Shown here in pieces: positions 7,631-15,142 of a stretch of DNA of 27,168 bases. The stretch spans positions 1 through 27,168 of the forward strand of contig JBKQWF010000132.1 in assembly GCA_052139695.1 (NCBI GenBank). The letters are read 5' to 3'. The stretch comes from PLGF01 sp052139695. GTDB lineage: Bacteria; Verrucomicrobiota; Verrucomicrobiia; Limisphaerales; Palsa-1400. The number at the start of each line of letters is the position of its first letter. Within the stretch, counting starts at the first letter, position 1. The notes beneath the pieces are model-generated. The model had not been told where the DNA came from, did no database searches, and saw only the letters and a program-made list of their open reading frames with translations. The translations under genes were made by a program, and so were the position numbers.

Positions 7631-8134
7631 TCACTTCAGGAACATCATCGCCAGCATGATGCCGATTCCCACTGCCAGGACGATGACGACGGCGAGGAAG
7701 ATTTTGGTCCCCGTATTGCTCTTCTTGGCGAAGGCGTTTTTGTCGAACGGAACGGTTTTGGTGGCCGGCTCCTGTCCCAGCTTGACGCCCTGCGGTATGA
7801 CCATGGTTTGATCCGGCAGTTTTTTGGGCGGCGACTTTTGCGCCCCGGTGTCCTCCAACCGCATTTCGATCTGTCCCAGCCGCAGGATTTGCCCGGGCTT
7901 GATCGGCGCTTCCCCCGTGATCTGATGCCCGTTGATAAACGTGCCGTTGGTCGAATTCAGGTCATGGATGACCACACCGCCCCCCCGCAAAAGCACCTCG
8001 CAATGATGGCTGGACACCGAAGCTTCCGGGATCGGAAACATGTTGTCATCGACCCGTCCAATGGTGGTCTTTTCGGCAGCCAGCTCGATAGCCTTTCCCG
8101 TCAGTCCTTCGCTCAGAATTACAAGTCTTGCCAT
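7631..8134 (-). CDS. FHA domain protein with C-terminal membrane anchor
   Basis: From the ATG at 8134 the product is 167 residues. Residues 1 to about 95 form a forkhead-associated domain, which reads phosphothreonine on partner proteins: the GR pair (26-27, in TTIGRVDD), SSHH (41-44) and the NSTNGTFING loop are all present. A Pro/Lys-rich linker follows and one hydrophobic helix near the C-terminus (about 145-163) anchors it, with the FHA domain in the cytoplasm. An alternative TTG start at 8173 would add 13 residues; the ATG was chosen because it begins directly at the first FHA strand. It lies between two Fic genes on the same strand but separated from each by several hundred base pairs. 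No cognate Ser/Thr kinase is in the window. Confidence 0.88.
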   Translation of the reverse strand: MARLVILSEGLTGKAIELAAEKTTIGRVDDNMFPIPEASVSSHHCEVLLRGGGVVIHDLNSTNGTFINGHQITGEAPIKPGQILRLGQIEMRLEDTGAQKSPPKKLPDQTMVIPQGVKLGQEPATKTVPFDKNAFAKKSNTGTKIFLAVVIVLAVGIGIMLAMMFLK

Positions 8135-8295
8135 ATTAGGGCGTGGGGTGATTATCGTCACCTTCAACGGCAAGTCAATGGATTTTCCTGCCGGGGAAAC
8201 ACCTACAAAAACCGTTTGTTTTCACAAACTCTTGATCGCCCGCAGGCTGAGTCCTCCCAGCCAAGCTCATTTTTAGTGCAATCCTTACAATTAAA

Positions 8296-8517
8296 CTATT
8301 TGAAGAAAATTCTTTGAAAATCCGCGTTTTTAGCGGCGGCATAACTTTGCCGTTTCAAGAACCCCTTTTTCCTCAATTCTTCAATTTTTAATTGCACCTC
8401 GATTATTTGGTTGGATCCAGAATTACCGAGCTTTTGCCATTGTTCTTCGATGACAGACTTCACTTGCGCGGCAATATCAGAAGTAGCAACGGCTGTGCAT
8501 GAATGTTCGATGTCCAT
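8296..8517 (-). CDS. Small hypothetical protein
   Basis: A 73-residue product, charged and mostly helical in appearance, with a block IIEVQLKIEELRKKGFLKRQ and a basic, aromatic C-terminus ending in FQRIFFK. I do not recognise a family. The gene lies in AT-rich accessory DNA between the FHA gene and the second Fic gene. Its ATG at 8517 has no evident Shine-Dalgarno site, which is not unusual in this window. Codon usage looks plausible and no better reading frame overlaps it, but a short length makes chance occurrence possible. It could be a small partner of a neighbouring gene; there is no direct evidence for that. Confidence 0.45.
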   Translation of the reverse strand: MDIEHSCTAVATSDIAAQVKSVIEEQWQKLGNSGSNQIIEVQLKIEELRKKGFLKRQSYAAAKNADFQRIFFK

Positions 8518-8627
8518 TTTTTGAAATGTAATCTGTCAATAAATCGCTATACGACCGGATCAACGGATCTCAATCGTTGAGCAGGCAATCCGGCAGCAAG
8601 TTGCATCGGCCTCGAAAATAATGGCTT

Positions 8628-9836
8628 TTAATTGACGGATGTCAAAAACGAATAAGCATTCGCCTTCGGGAGTTGTTTGCATTTTTCCATGAATCCGGTC
8701 TGGGTTATTTCCTTCGGCCAGTCTAAATTGGCGCTCATAAAATTCACCACTTGCCCGTTTTCTTTTTTTTCGCCCCTCATCGCCACGGCTCCTACGGTCA
8801 ACAGATGTATCAAGTCGCGAACCCTTGCCTTTCCCCCAGCTTTCAGAGGTTTGTAAAGATAATCAGTTAAACTAAAAAGTTCCCCAAGAGGCAGTTCATC
8901 CTTTTGCAGCAAGAGATTTAAAATTTGGATATGCCGTCTTGCGATCACAGCTTTTCTCGGACTTTGCAATCTCCCAAGGAGTTCATGCATGGTGTTGATG
9001 TATATCGATTTGCTGACGTGCCACCTTATTTCCTGGAATAACCTCTCACACTGAATTTTTATTCCTACCAACCCGAACGTCAAAAACCGGGTCAAATCAT
9101 AATCTGGGGGCGAAACAGAACTTAGCGCGGATAGATAGCCCGTTTTGTCGTCGTAATAATAGTTGGACATCGCGATGAAAAGGTGATCAGTCAGGCCGGA
9201 CCTTTGCAGCATCAGGGCTTCTACGGCTCTGGCCGTTCTGCCGTTGCCATCTAAAAATGGGTGCATCACGGCAAAATGGAAATGAAGGACAAGGGCTTGG
9301 ATCAATAAATCGTGTTCTCTAAATTCTGTTTGCACGAGGCGACCGAGTGACGCAAACGCTTCCTCGCATTCTTCGCCTCCTTCACAGCCGCGATGTGGAG
9401 GCAATCCAAATAACACATTTTCCCCCTTTTTGCGAATTACGCCAGGGGGGCAATTATCGGCGTCGGAGTCCCCTATGATGATTGAATGAACCTCTTTTAT
9501 CAAGGCGCAATTCACGGGTCTGTCTTTTGGAAGCCCCGCGATCCACTTGTAAGCCTTCATGGCGGCATGAGCCTGCCTCTGTGAGCGCGTAAGGAGTTGC
9601 TCGGTAGTCAGTTTCATGGCCGCTTCCAACTCACGATCAGTAAAATCGGCCCCTTCAATTCTCGAAGTCCCAGCGATTTCACGTTTCAATTGCATCGCTT
9701 GAAGGGATTCAACCCAGCTTCGTTGGTATGGAATGTTTATTAGTGACAAGACAGCAGCCTTTGCCTCCGTCAAGGGCTGAATCAATGCGCGAAGATCATA
9801 ATTTAACCAATTAGATGGTGGAGCATATTTAATCAT
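8628..9836 (-). CDS. Second Fic family protein with N-terminal self-inhibitory helix
   Basis: A 402-residue Fic protein with catalytic loop HPFLDGNGR at 192-200 and inhibitory motif TSRIEG at 57-62, so again a class II self-inhibited enzyme expected to AMPylate an unknown protein when relieved. The N-terminal segment with PYQRSWVESLQAMQLKREI is typical of Fic proteins having a DUF4172/Fic_N-like helix before the core. The C-terminal part (about 285-375) looks like a winged-helix region. It shares only the core motifs with the Fic protein at 6197-7333, so it was acquired separately rather than by duplication. The ATG at 9836 is placed 8 bp after a strong promoter -10, so the message is probably leaderless. 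The surrounding DNA is AT-rich. Confidence 0.93.
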   Translation of the reverse strand: MIKYAPPSNWLNYDLRALIQPLTEAKAAVLSLINIPYQRSWVESLQAMQLKREIAGTSRIEGADFTDRELEAAMKLTTEQLLTRSQRQAHAAMKAYKWIAGLPKDRPVNCALIKEVHSIIIGDSDADNCPPGVIRKKGENVLFGLPPHRGCEGGEECEEAFASLGRLVQTEFREHDLLIQALVLHFHFAVMHPFLDGNGRTARAVEALMLQRSGLTDHLFIAMSNYYYDDKTGYLSALSSVSPPDYDLTRFLTFGLVGIKIQCERLFQEIRWHVSKSIYINTMHELLGRLQSPRKAVIARRHIQILNLLLQKDELPLGELFSLTDYLYKPLKAGGKARVRDLIHLLTVGAVAMRGEKKENGQVVNFMSANLDWPKEITQTGFMEKCKQLPKANAYSFLTSVN

Positions 9837-9844
9837 AGAGCCGC

Positions 9845-9872
9845 ACTATACGCGAGTTAGTTTCCGCGTCAA
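9845..9872 (-). promoter_or_regulatory. Strong promoter of second Fic gene, probably leaderless
   Basis: The minus strand reads TTGACG (9872-9867), a 16-bp spacer, then TATAGT (9850-9845), both very close to sigma70 consensus. Only 8 bp separate the -10 from the ATG at 9836, so the transcript should begin at or within two or three bases of the start codon. The spacer is bounded by CGCG at both ends (9851-9854 and 9865-9868), a possible small operator. Confidence 0.5.
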
Positions 9873-9994
9873 TATTTTTTGTATAGATTCGTAATGTCTT
9901 TATTATAAATAGATTACAATTTCAATATAGGAACCACAAATTATTTTCATTATCTCATTGATTTCCCACTCGTTTCCGCTACATTTTCCACATA

Positions 9995-10831
9995 ATGAAC
10001 GTTCTAAGACAAGAACAACGAGTGTGGGTCATCGCGTGTTTAGTGGGGGGCAATAGCATCCGCGCCACCGTTCGTCTGACTGGCGTCGCCAAAAATACTG
10101 TTACCAAGTTGTTGGTGGATGCTGGCCGCGCATGCGCGGTTTATCAGGACGGCGTCATGCGCAGCCTAAAATGCAAACGCCTTCAATGCGACGAAATTTG
10201 GGGCTTTGTCGGTGCCAAACCAAAGAATGCGAGCGCCGAAAAACGGATGACCAAAAGTTGGGGCGATGTTTGGACTTGGACGGCTTTGGGCGCGGAGACC
10301 AAACTTGTGCCGCGCCGGTTTGTTGGGGCCCGCGATAGCGGAGCGGTGTACCATTTTATTAACGACCTAGCCGGACGGCTCGCCAGCCGCATCCAATTGA
10401 CAACAGAGGGCCATAAACCGTATGTGGAAACAGTCGAGGGCGCTTTTCGCACGGACACTGATTACGCGCAACTGGTGAAGCCTTACGGCAACGAGAGCGG
10501 CCCAAAAGAGAACGCGGAAATGCGATATAGCCCGGCTCAATGCATGGGCGCTTGCAAGGCAGCTCATTACCGGCAACTCGGAATAGCGGCACACGTCCAC
10601 CAATTTTACCGAGGAGCAGAATCTCACGATGCGGAAGTCCACGCGACGATTCACTCTGTTGACAAACGCTCTTTCAAAAAAATTTAAAACCACGAAGCGG
10701 CGGTTGCCCTTCACTTTATGATTTACAACTTCGGGAGAATCCATCAGACTTTGAGAATCACCCCGGCGATGGCCGCAGGCATTTCAGATCATGTCTGGAC
10801 CATTGAGGAAATCGTTAAATTAACAGATTGA
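9995..10831 (+). pseudogene. IS1-like transposase, broken by compensating frameshifts and a stop
   Basis: The start, MNVLRQEQRVWVIACLVGGN, followed by SIRATVRLTGV, and the later CDEIWGFVGAK block (with the first catalytic Asp) match the IS1-type transposases with a helix-turn-helix and DDE fold. The intact frame runs to about 10560. The expected continuation (ITGNSE, then TSTNFTEEQNLTMRKSTRRF) is in the +1 frame and includes a TAG at 10584-10586. From 10688 the protein returns to the original frame as NHEAAVALHFMIYNF, continuing to WTIEEIVKLTD and a TGA at 10829-10831. Read straight through, the first frame stops at 10687. So there is one extra base near 10560-10566, one missing base in the A-rich run at 10675-10690, and one nonsense change. 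Terminal repeats were not identified. It should be inactive. Confidence 0.85.
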
Positions 10832-10839
10832 TTAATAAC

Positions 10840-11430
10840 ATGAACCCTATTCCCCCATCGAATTCGCCTCCAATAAATAAACCTGTCAACTTGGTTTTTG
10901 TTGGCCCGATACAAAATCCAGCGGTTAAAAACTTAAGGAATGTTTGCTGCAATACCATCACTACTGGAACGAGGGAGATTCAAATTCTTTTTTCGAGTGG
11001 CGGCGGAGCCGTCGATGAAGGATTTGCGCTTTACACATTTTTGAGAGCATTGCCAGTCAAATTAACAATGCACGCAATTGGCAATGTGGATTCAATCGCC
11101 CTTGTAGTTTTTCTTGCCGGTGAACACCGATTTTGTTCACCAAACGCAACATTCTTATTCCATGATTTTGCCTGGGGTACCAACGGTGCTATTAACCAAA
11201 CTCGGAGCCAGTGGGCTGATGTCCACGCCCTGCTGGAACGAATGAAAACCCAATCCCAAGACTTGCTCAAGTTGCGCACGGCGTTGACCGATGAGGACCT
11301 CCAAGTCCTTGAGCTTTACGATAAGTCCCGCATCCAAAGCGCTAGCTTTGCCAAGGAAAAAGGGATCGTTCAGGAGATCAAGGATGTCAGCATACCCGCT
11401 GGTTCGATTATCGCCAATATCGACTTCTGA
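10840..11430 (+). CDS. ClpP-like serine protease (peptidase S14 family)
   Basis: The 196-residue product has the ClpP/crotonase fold signature: IQILFSSGGGAVDEGFALY (the substrate-groove Gly-rich strand), then GNVDSIALVVFLAGEHRFC with the nucleophile Ser, then PNATFLFHDF with the catalytic His; a later Asp is in LYDKSRIQSASFAKEKGIV. Housekeeping ClpP has an ASMGA context at the serine, whereas this has DSIALV, so it is a divergent relative, similar to accessory or phage-associated ClpP-like proteins. The ATG at 10840 is preferred over an upstream TTG at 10828 that would overlap the transposase stop. It starts only 8 bp after the transposase relic, with no clear promoter of its own. No Clp ATPase gene is nearby. 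The substrate is unknown. Confidence 0.85.
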   Translation: MNPIPPSNSPPINKPVNLVFVGPIQNPAVKNLRNVCCNTITTGTREIQILFSSGGGAVDEGFALYTFLRALPVKLTMHAIGNVDSIALVVFLAGEHRFCSPNATFLFHDFAWGTNGAINQTRSQWADVHALLERMKTQSQDLLKLRTALTDEDLQVLELYDKSRIQSASFAKEKGIVQEIKDVSIPAGSIIANIDF

Positions 11431-11723
11431 TGACGGGTCAAACAGGCTCGCACCATTAGGGACTTGGATGGGTTTCATACAACCGGCAGTTTCTGCCGAC
11501 GGCCACTCCGTGTCAAGGGTCTTTTTTTCCAAGTTATTCACATTTCATCCTTACGTTAATTGATGCAGCAATCATTATGCCAACCGAATATCGTGGCGGA
11601 TCGCGAAACGGGCAACCTGAATGCTAAGACAGGCAACCCCTGAAAGCTCTTTCCCAAACTGCACCACTACCAAGCGCTGGGAGAAATTACCAATGGCAGC
11701 AGAAATATCAAATTTCTCAAACA
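11431..11723. other. Intergenic region between ClpP-like and terminase genes
   Basis: No convincing gene lies in this 293-bp convergent gap. It includes a short open stretch of 31 codons at about 11469 and repeated GGCAACC words near 11609 and 11632, but nothing with family resemblance. It marks the point where a phage-type cassette stops and AT-rich accessory DNA begins, and where a portal gene would be expected after a terminase gene. Confidence 0.3.
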
Positions 11724-13181
11724 TCACGCCCACATGTCCCTTCGCGTTTTGTCCAGGCCAAGATCGTGGGCGGTGGAACGGACTTTGACCGGGGCGCTGG
11801 CGGCGGGGGCGGGCAGGGCGCTGCCGGCGCGCCAGGCCAGCGCGAGCGCGGTGCAGCGGTCGGCGTGGCCGTCGGCATTGTGCGGCGCGCGATAACTGAT
11901 CTGGCCGGCCGCGCTGGTCACGCGGTTGACGCTGTGCAAGTCCTCCCGAATCGACCGGCTCACCGGCACCCGCAGGCTGCGTTTCTCAAAAGCCATGCGC
12001 AGCTTGGAAAAAACCTCCACCTTCAAAGAAGGCGTAAACGAGCACAGCTCAATCTTGCCGAATTTGTGCCCCGCAGGGTCCCATTCCCCAAACTCTTTGA
12101 CAAGGTAATCCCCCAGGCCGATGCCGGGACCGGTGTAATCCAGGCTGACGCGCCGGGCCTGGCGCAGACGCGGACGCAACAGTTCGACCTGCTCCGGGGT
12201 GCTCATTTTTTCCAGTTCGAGCACTTCCACCGTTTGCGCCACGTCGCCTAATTGCGCATTGGTCCAGGCAACGGTCAGGTCGCGGCGGCGTCCGAAGTCG
12301 ATGCCCATGACAAGCGGCGGAGCGCCGGCGGCCGCGCGCAGCCAAAAATCCGCCGGGGCTGCCGCGGACGCCTCGCTGCTTTCGCATGACGCAATCAATT
12401 CGTAAGGAAGCAGCGTGCTCTGCACGTCCAGAAATTCACATTCAAATTCCTGCGCCCACCCTTCGGCGTCGTTAAGGGCCGCGCGCAGTTCTTCAATATT
12501 GACCGGCAGCTTCTCCGCCACGGCCTTGTGGATATCGACGAAATGGCAGGCCCAACGATGTCCGTTCTTCTCCGGGGACGCGCCCTGGCCGGAACGAAAA
12601 TTGGTCACCCAGAGATCGTAGGCTTTGTTGCCGATGCCGTTGGGAGTGGTGATCAGCCGGACTTTCTTTTCGCCGCCGCGCAGAGGATTGGTGATGGAGG
12701 GCAGAATGGCCCGCCAGGTGGCGTCGGGCTGCTCGAAAAAGGCGAATTCAGTCAAAAGGACGTTCGCGCTGTAGCCGCGCACCGTGTCCGGCTTGCCGGG
12801 CACGGCGATGACACGGCTGCCGCGCGGGAACGTGATCATGGCGGATTTCAAAAGGCTTTCGTGGCCGTCACGCCGTTCTTCCTCCCACGTTTCAGTGACC
12901 ACTTTGAAGGCCTCGGCCCAGGCCTTCCATTTGCCCAGCGATTCCAATGATTGACGTTCGGAAGGCGCCACGATCAGCCAATCCGTCTTTTTCCCTTCCA
13001 GCTCCTTGAGAATGCAATCCACCACGCCCTCGTAACCGGCAGAAAAATCCTTCCCCACTTGTCGGGACATCAGCCCGAACTTCCACCGCGACGAATCATC
13101 GACCCAGCGCTTTTGGTATTCCAGCAGCAAGCGCCGGGGATGGGCCTTCAACGGACCATCGGACTCAGTGCTCATGAGCAT
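11724..13181 (-). CDS. Phage terminase large subunit-like ATPase/nuclease
   Basis: A 485-residue protein resembling terminase large subunits of Mu gp28 type. The ATPase half has a deviant Walker A (MSRQVGKDF, Lys at 44) and a Walker B-like strand ANVLLTEFAFFE with Glu, followed by the coupling segment LITTPNG. The nuclease half has VMGIDFGRRRDLTVAW, the RNase H-like metal site, and SLDYTGPGIGLGDYL downstream. Such enzymes cut and pump phage DNA into capsids. Its Walker B reads LLTE rather than LLDE, a small departure. It is the last gene of a tightly packed cassette, starting 12 bp after a small winged-helix gene. No portal, head or tail gene follows, so it looks like an orphan or a domesticated/decayed prophage gene. 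The ATG at 13181 was chosen; a second ATG lies two codons in. Confidence 0.88.
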   Translation of the reverse strand: MLMSTESDGPLKAHPRRLLLEYQKRWVDDSSRWKFGLMSRQVGKDFSAGYEGVVDCILKELEGKKTDWLIVAPSERQSLESLGKWKAWAEAFKVVTETWEEERRDGHESLLKSAMITFPRGSRVIAVPGKPDTVRGYSANVLLTEFAFFEQPDATWRAILPSITNPLRGGEKKVRLITTPNGIGNKAYDLWVTNFRSGQGASPEKNGHRWACHFVDIHKAVAEKLPVNIEELRAALNDAEGWAQEFECEFLDVQSTLLPYELIASCESSEASAAAPADFWLRAAAGAPPLVMGIDFGRRRDLTVAWTNAQLGDVAQTVEVLELEKMSTPEQVELLRPRLRQARRVSLDYTGPGIGLGDYLVKEFGEWDPAGHKFGKIELCSFTPSLKVEVFSKLRMAFEKRSLRVPVSRSIREDLHSVNRVTSAAGQISYRAPHNADGHADRCTALALAWRAGSALPAPAASAPVKVRSTAHDLGLDKTRRDMWA

Positions 13182-13193
13182 AGATTACGGCCA

Positions 13194-13466
13194 TCACAGC
13201 CCCCTTTCTTCCAGATCATCAATCCCGGCGGCGGTAACGCGCCAGATGCGGTTGGCCAGGGTATGCGATTTGTGGTTCTCGGCCACAAACCCCTTGTCGG
13301 CGAAGTACTGCAATTCCGCTTCCAGTTCCGCCGTCGTAAAATGGCGGAAGCCGGAAGCGCGCAGCGCGATTTCCAGGTTGGAGAGGCTAAAGCCCGTGGA
13401 ACGGGCGGCTTTCAGGGCGCGCAAAAGCGCGTCGCGAAACAGTTCGAGTTGATTTTGCGGGACCAT
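13194..13466 (-). CDS. Small winged-helix-like protein of phage cassette
   Basis: The 90-residue product has an N-terminal helical stretch (LELFRDALLRALKAARSTG), a helix pair with the form of a winged helix (FTTAELEAELQYFADKGFVA) and a wing-like IWRVTAAGIDDLEERGL. This pattern is common in small phage proteins encoded just before a terminase. A DNA-binding or packaging-accessory role, possibly replacing a small terminase subunit, is inference from position. The gene ends 12 bp before the terminase and starts 17 bp after the membrane/coiled-coil gene, so all are likely co-transcribed. I cannot name a family with certainty. Confidence 0.7.
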   Translation of the reverse strand: MVPQNQLELFRDALLRALKAARSTGFSLSNLEIALRASGFRHFTTAELEAELQYFADKGFVAENHKSHTLANRIWRVTAAGIDDLEERGL

Positions 13467-13483
13467 AATCGGGGGCGGGTTGG

Positions 13484-13909
13484 TTATCTTTCGCGTTCAA
13501 TCAGACGGTCGATTTTCGAGTCCATCTGAAAGGCGCGCTGGTTGGCTAATTCGGCTTCCTTCTTCAGGGCGGCGACATCGTTGCCAATCGCGGTGACGTT
13601 TTGCTGGAGGAGTTGGCGCGACTCGCGCGATTCCACCTCGAACTTGTCGATGCGCGCGGCCAGCCGCCCGTCGAGGCCCCTTTCCACCGCGCTGATTTTG
13701 GCCAAAAGCTGGTCATGCGCGGCGGCGTTCTCGGCGACCATCCGGTCAAATTCCTTCCGGTCCAGCGGCTCTCCCGCGAAGGAAATTTCCCGCCGTTGTT
13801 TGGAGTTGATCGTGGCCAGAATCGTGATCGAGGCGGCGATTTGAATGACCGAGCCCAGGGCGTACATCCATGAGCCCAAATCGGCGGAGGGGATTTCAGC
13901 GATATTCAT
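13484..13909 (-). CDS. Membrane-anchored coiled-coil protein of phage cassette
   Basis: From the ATG at 13909 the product is 141 residues. A hydrophobic helix at about residues 11-32 (with MYALGSVIQIAASITILA) is followed by a long charged segment rich in Glu, Arg, Ala and Gln with heptad character (residues of about 50-140). This matches small phage membrane proteins with a cytoplasmic or periplasmic coiled coil, often placed in lysis or head-assembly regions. A longer form beginning with TTG at 13963 is possible, but it would overlap the end of the lipase reading frame at 13921; the ATG lies 11 bp after that stop. No enzymatic motif is present. Function is inferred from context only. Confidence 0.7.
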   Translation of the reverse strand: MNIAEIPSADLGSWMYALGSVIQIAASITILATINSKQRREISFAGEPLDRKEFDRMVAENAAAHDQLLAKISAVERGLDGRLAARIDKFEVESRESRQLLQQNVTAIGNDVAALKKEAELANQRAFQMDSKIDRLIERER

Positions 13910-13920
13910 GTCAATGCTAT

Positions 13921-14163
13921 CTATGGATAAGCCGCGAAAAAGGAGTCCACTGCCTCTGGCCAATCCTCCGGTCCGGGGTCCGCGAACAGCTTCAGGTAGG
14001 TGTCAATGTGATGGTCCTCCAGGGCGGCGTCGCGGAAGCGAACCAGGCGGTGAAGATGGGCGGCGGCCTCGCTCCTGACCTTCCACAGGAACGGCGCCTC
14101 TTCCCGCCATCGCCCGCTGTCATTAAAAAAGATCCCATGCCCGGCGTGCCGGTAAAAACCCAG
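13921..14163 (-). pseudogene. C-terminal part of class 3 lipase, in another frame
   Basis: In a frame different from the N-terminal lipase ORF, the segment starts LGFYRHAGHGIFFNDSGRW and runs to LKLFADPGPEDWPEAVDSFF before a TAG at 13923-13921. YRHAG with a following strand is the catalytic His region that normally closes class 3 lipases. It is the separated end of the gene at 14123-14761. The stop lies 11 bp before the next gene of the cassette, as expected if the intact lipase once ended here. Confidence 0.7.
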
Positions 14164-14761
14164 CGAACGTATAGCCACGCAGCCCGCTCGCGTCATAGCG
14201 GGCGCGAAAAACCGCGTTGCCGACCCGCGGCTGCCCAAAGGTATAAACCCCGCTGAACGGTTGCCGCCGATAGCGCTCGGCCACGCGCCAGGCGAAAAGC
14301 ATGGCCAAAGCCCCGCCCAGGCTGTGCCCCGTCAACCATAACCTGGGCCGCCCTTTGCCGGCCTGGGCGGCTTGAAACATGCCGGCCAGCGTCTTCTCCC
14401 GGACGCTCTCCAGCGCCTCAGCGAATCCCGCATGGATGCGGCAGCCATTTTGCGGCACGAATTTGCAATCAAGATCCGTCAGCCAATTGCGCCGGTCCGC
14501 CGTTCCCCGAAACGCCACGATGATGTTGTTGCCACAATGCCAGATGAGGACGCGAGTGGAAGTGCTGGTGGCGTCGATGCGGAGAGGCTCGCCGTAGGAA
14601 CGAATATGAAGCTCAGGACCATAGGCGGCGGCGCTGGCCAAAGCGAGCAACCGGGCGTTGCCAGGGTCAAACCGGCCGGCCAAAGGCGCATTCAGCCTTT
14701 CCGGCTCTTCCATCGTTCCAACAGGGGCCACCATCATGGATGGATCTTCAGTCGTTTTCAT
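14123..14761 (-). pseudogene. Class 3 (alpha/beta hydrolase) lipase, frameshifted with loss of the Asp segment
   Basis: The 212-residue frame carries the lipase class 3 core: oxyanion segment IVAFRGTADRRNW (81-93), DLDCKFVPQNG, IHAGFAEAL, and the nucleophile elbow GHSLGG (145-150, Ser147), then YTFGQPRVGN. In the family this should continue through a strand ending in a DIVP-type catalytic Asp and then YRH with catalytic His. Here the frame goes GLRGYTFAGFLPARRAWDLF and stops, while the His region is present in another frame from 14163. So a short deletion, roughly 15 codons, and a frameshift lie near 14160-14185. Its ATG overlaps the stop of the upstream lipoprotein gene as ATGA, so it belongs to the cassette. 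If translated as is, it would lack two of three catalytic residues. Confidence 0.8.
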
Positions 14762-15132
14762 TTGACTGCTGACTTCGCCGCCGCGCCGATCACGTTTCCC
14801 ATGGCCGTGCCGCCGGCGCCGACGATCGCGGCGGTGTTGGTATCAACCGTGACGGCGGCAGTGGCGGCGCTGAAAAGGCTTCCGCCCCCCAGCGCCGCCT
14901 GGTTGGTATGCAGCGCGGTCATTTGTTGCACCGCCGGGTCGGTCAAGAGGAACAATCCGCCGCCGGCTTCCTTGTCGCGCCAGACCTCGCGCCGCACCAG
15001 GCCGTCCGGGCGGTCGCGAAACCATTCCACGGAGTGGCTCGTTTCCGCGTCGCGCCGCGGGCAGGCGCAGCCTTGCCAGAGAAGGCCCATCACCATAAAA
15101 AAACCAACGGACGGCGCGGATGAAAGTTTCAT
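14758..15132 (-). CDS. Putative lipoprotein of phage cassette
   Basis: From the ATG at 15132 the product is 124 residues. It starts MKLSSAPSVGFFMVMGLLWQGC, a hydrophobic signal with a Cys at about 22 preceded by LWQG, a plausible though imperfect lipobox. The mature part is hydrophilic for about 50 residues (EWFRDRPDGLVRREVWRDKE), then Ala/Gly/Thr-rich to the end (VTVDTNTAAIVGAGGTAMGN). An ORF start 10 codons upstream is possible. The gene overlaps the lipase by 4 bp and follows another lipoprotein gene by 10 bp. Paired small lipoproteins in phage lysis regions can be spanins; that is only a positional suggestion here. I do not recognise the family. Confidence 0.65.
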   Translation of the reverse strand: MKLSSAPSVGFFMVMGLLWQGCACPRRDAETSHSVEWFRDRPDGLVRREVWRDKEAGGGLFLLTDPAVQQMTALHTNQAALGGGSLFSAATAAVTVDTNTAAIVGAGGTAMGNVIGAAAKSAVK

Positions 15133-15142
15133 GGCGGCTTGT

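Noticed and set aside
7338..7634. 98-codon minus-strand ORF upstream of the first Fic gene
   Set aside because: It covers the operator-like repeats and REP-like DNA; the sequence is repeat-derived with no domain.
13921..14238. 105-codon ORF treated as a separate gene
   Set aside because: Its first 25 codons are out of frame with the lipase core and meaningless, while the remainder is the lipase C-terminus; it is a fragment of the broken lipase.
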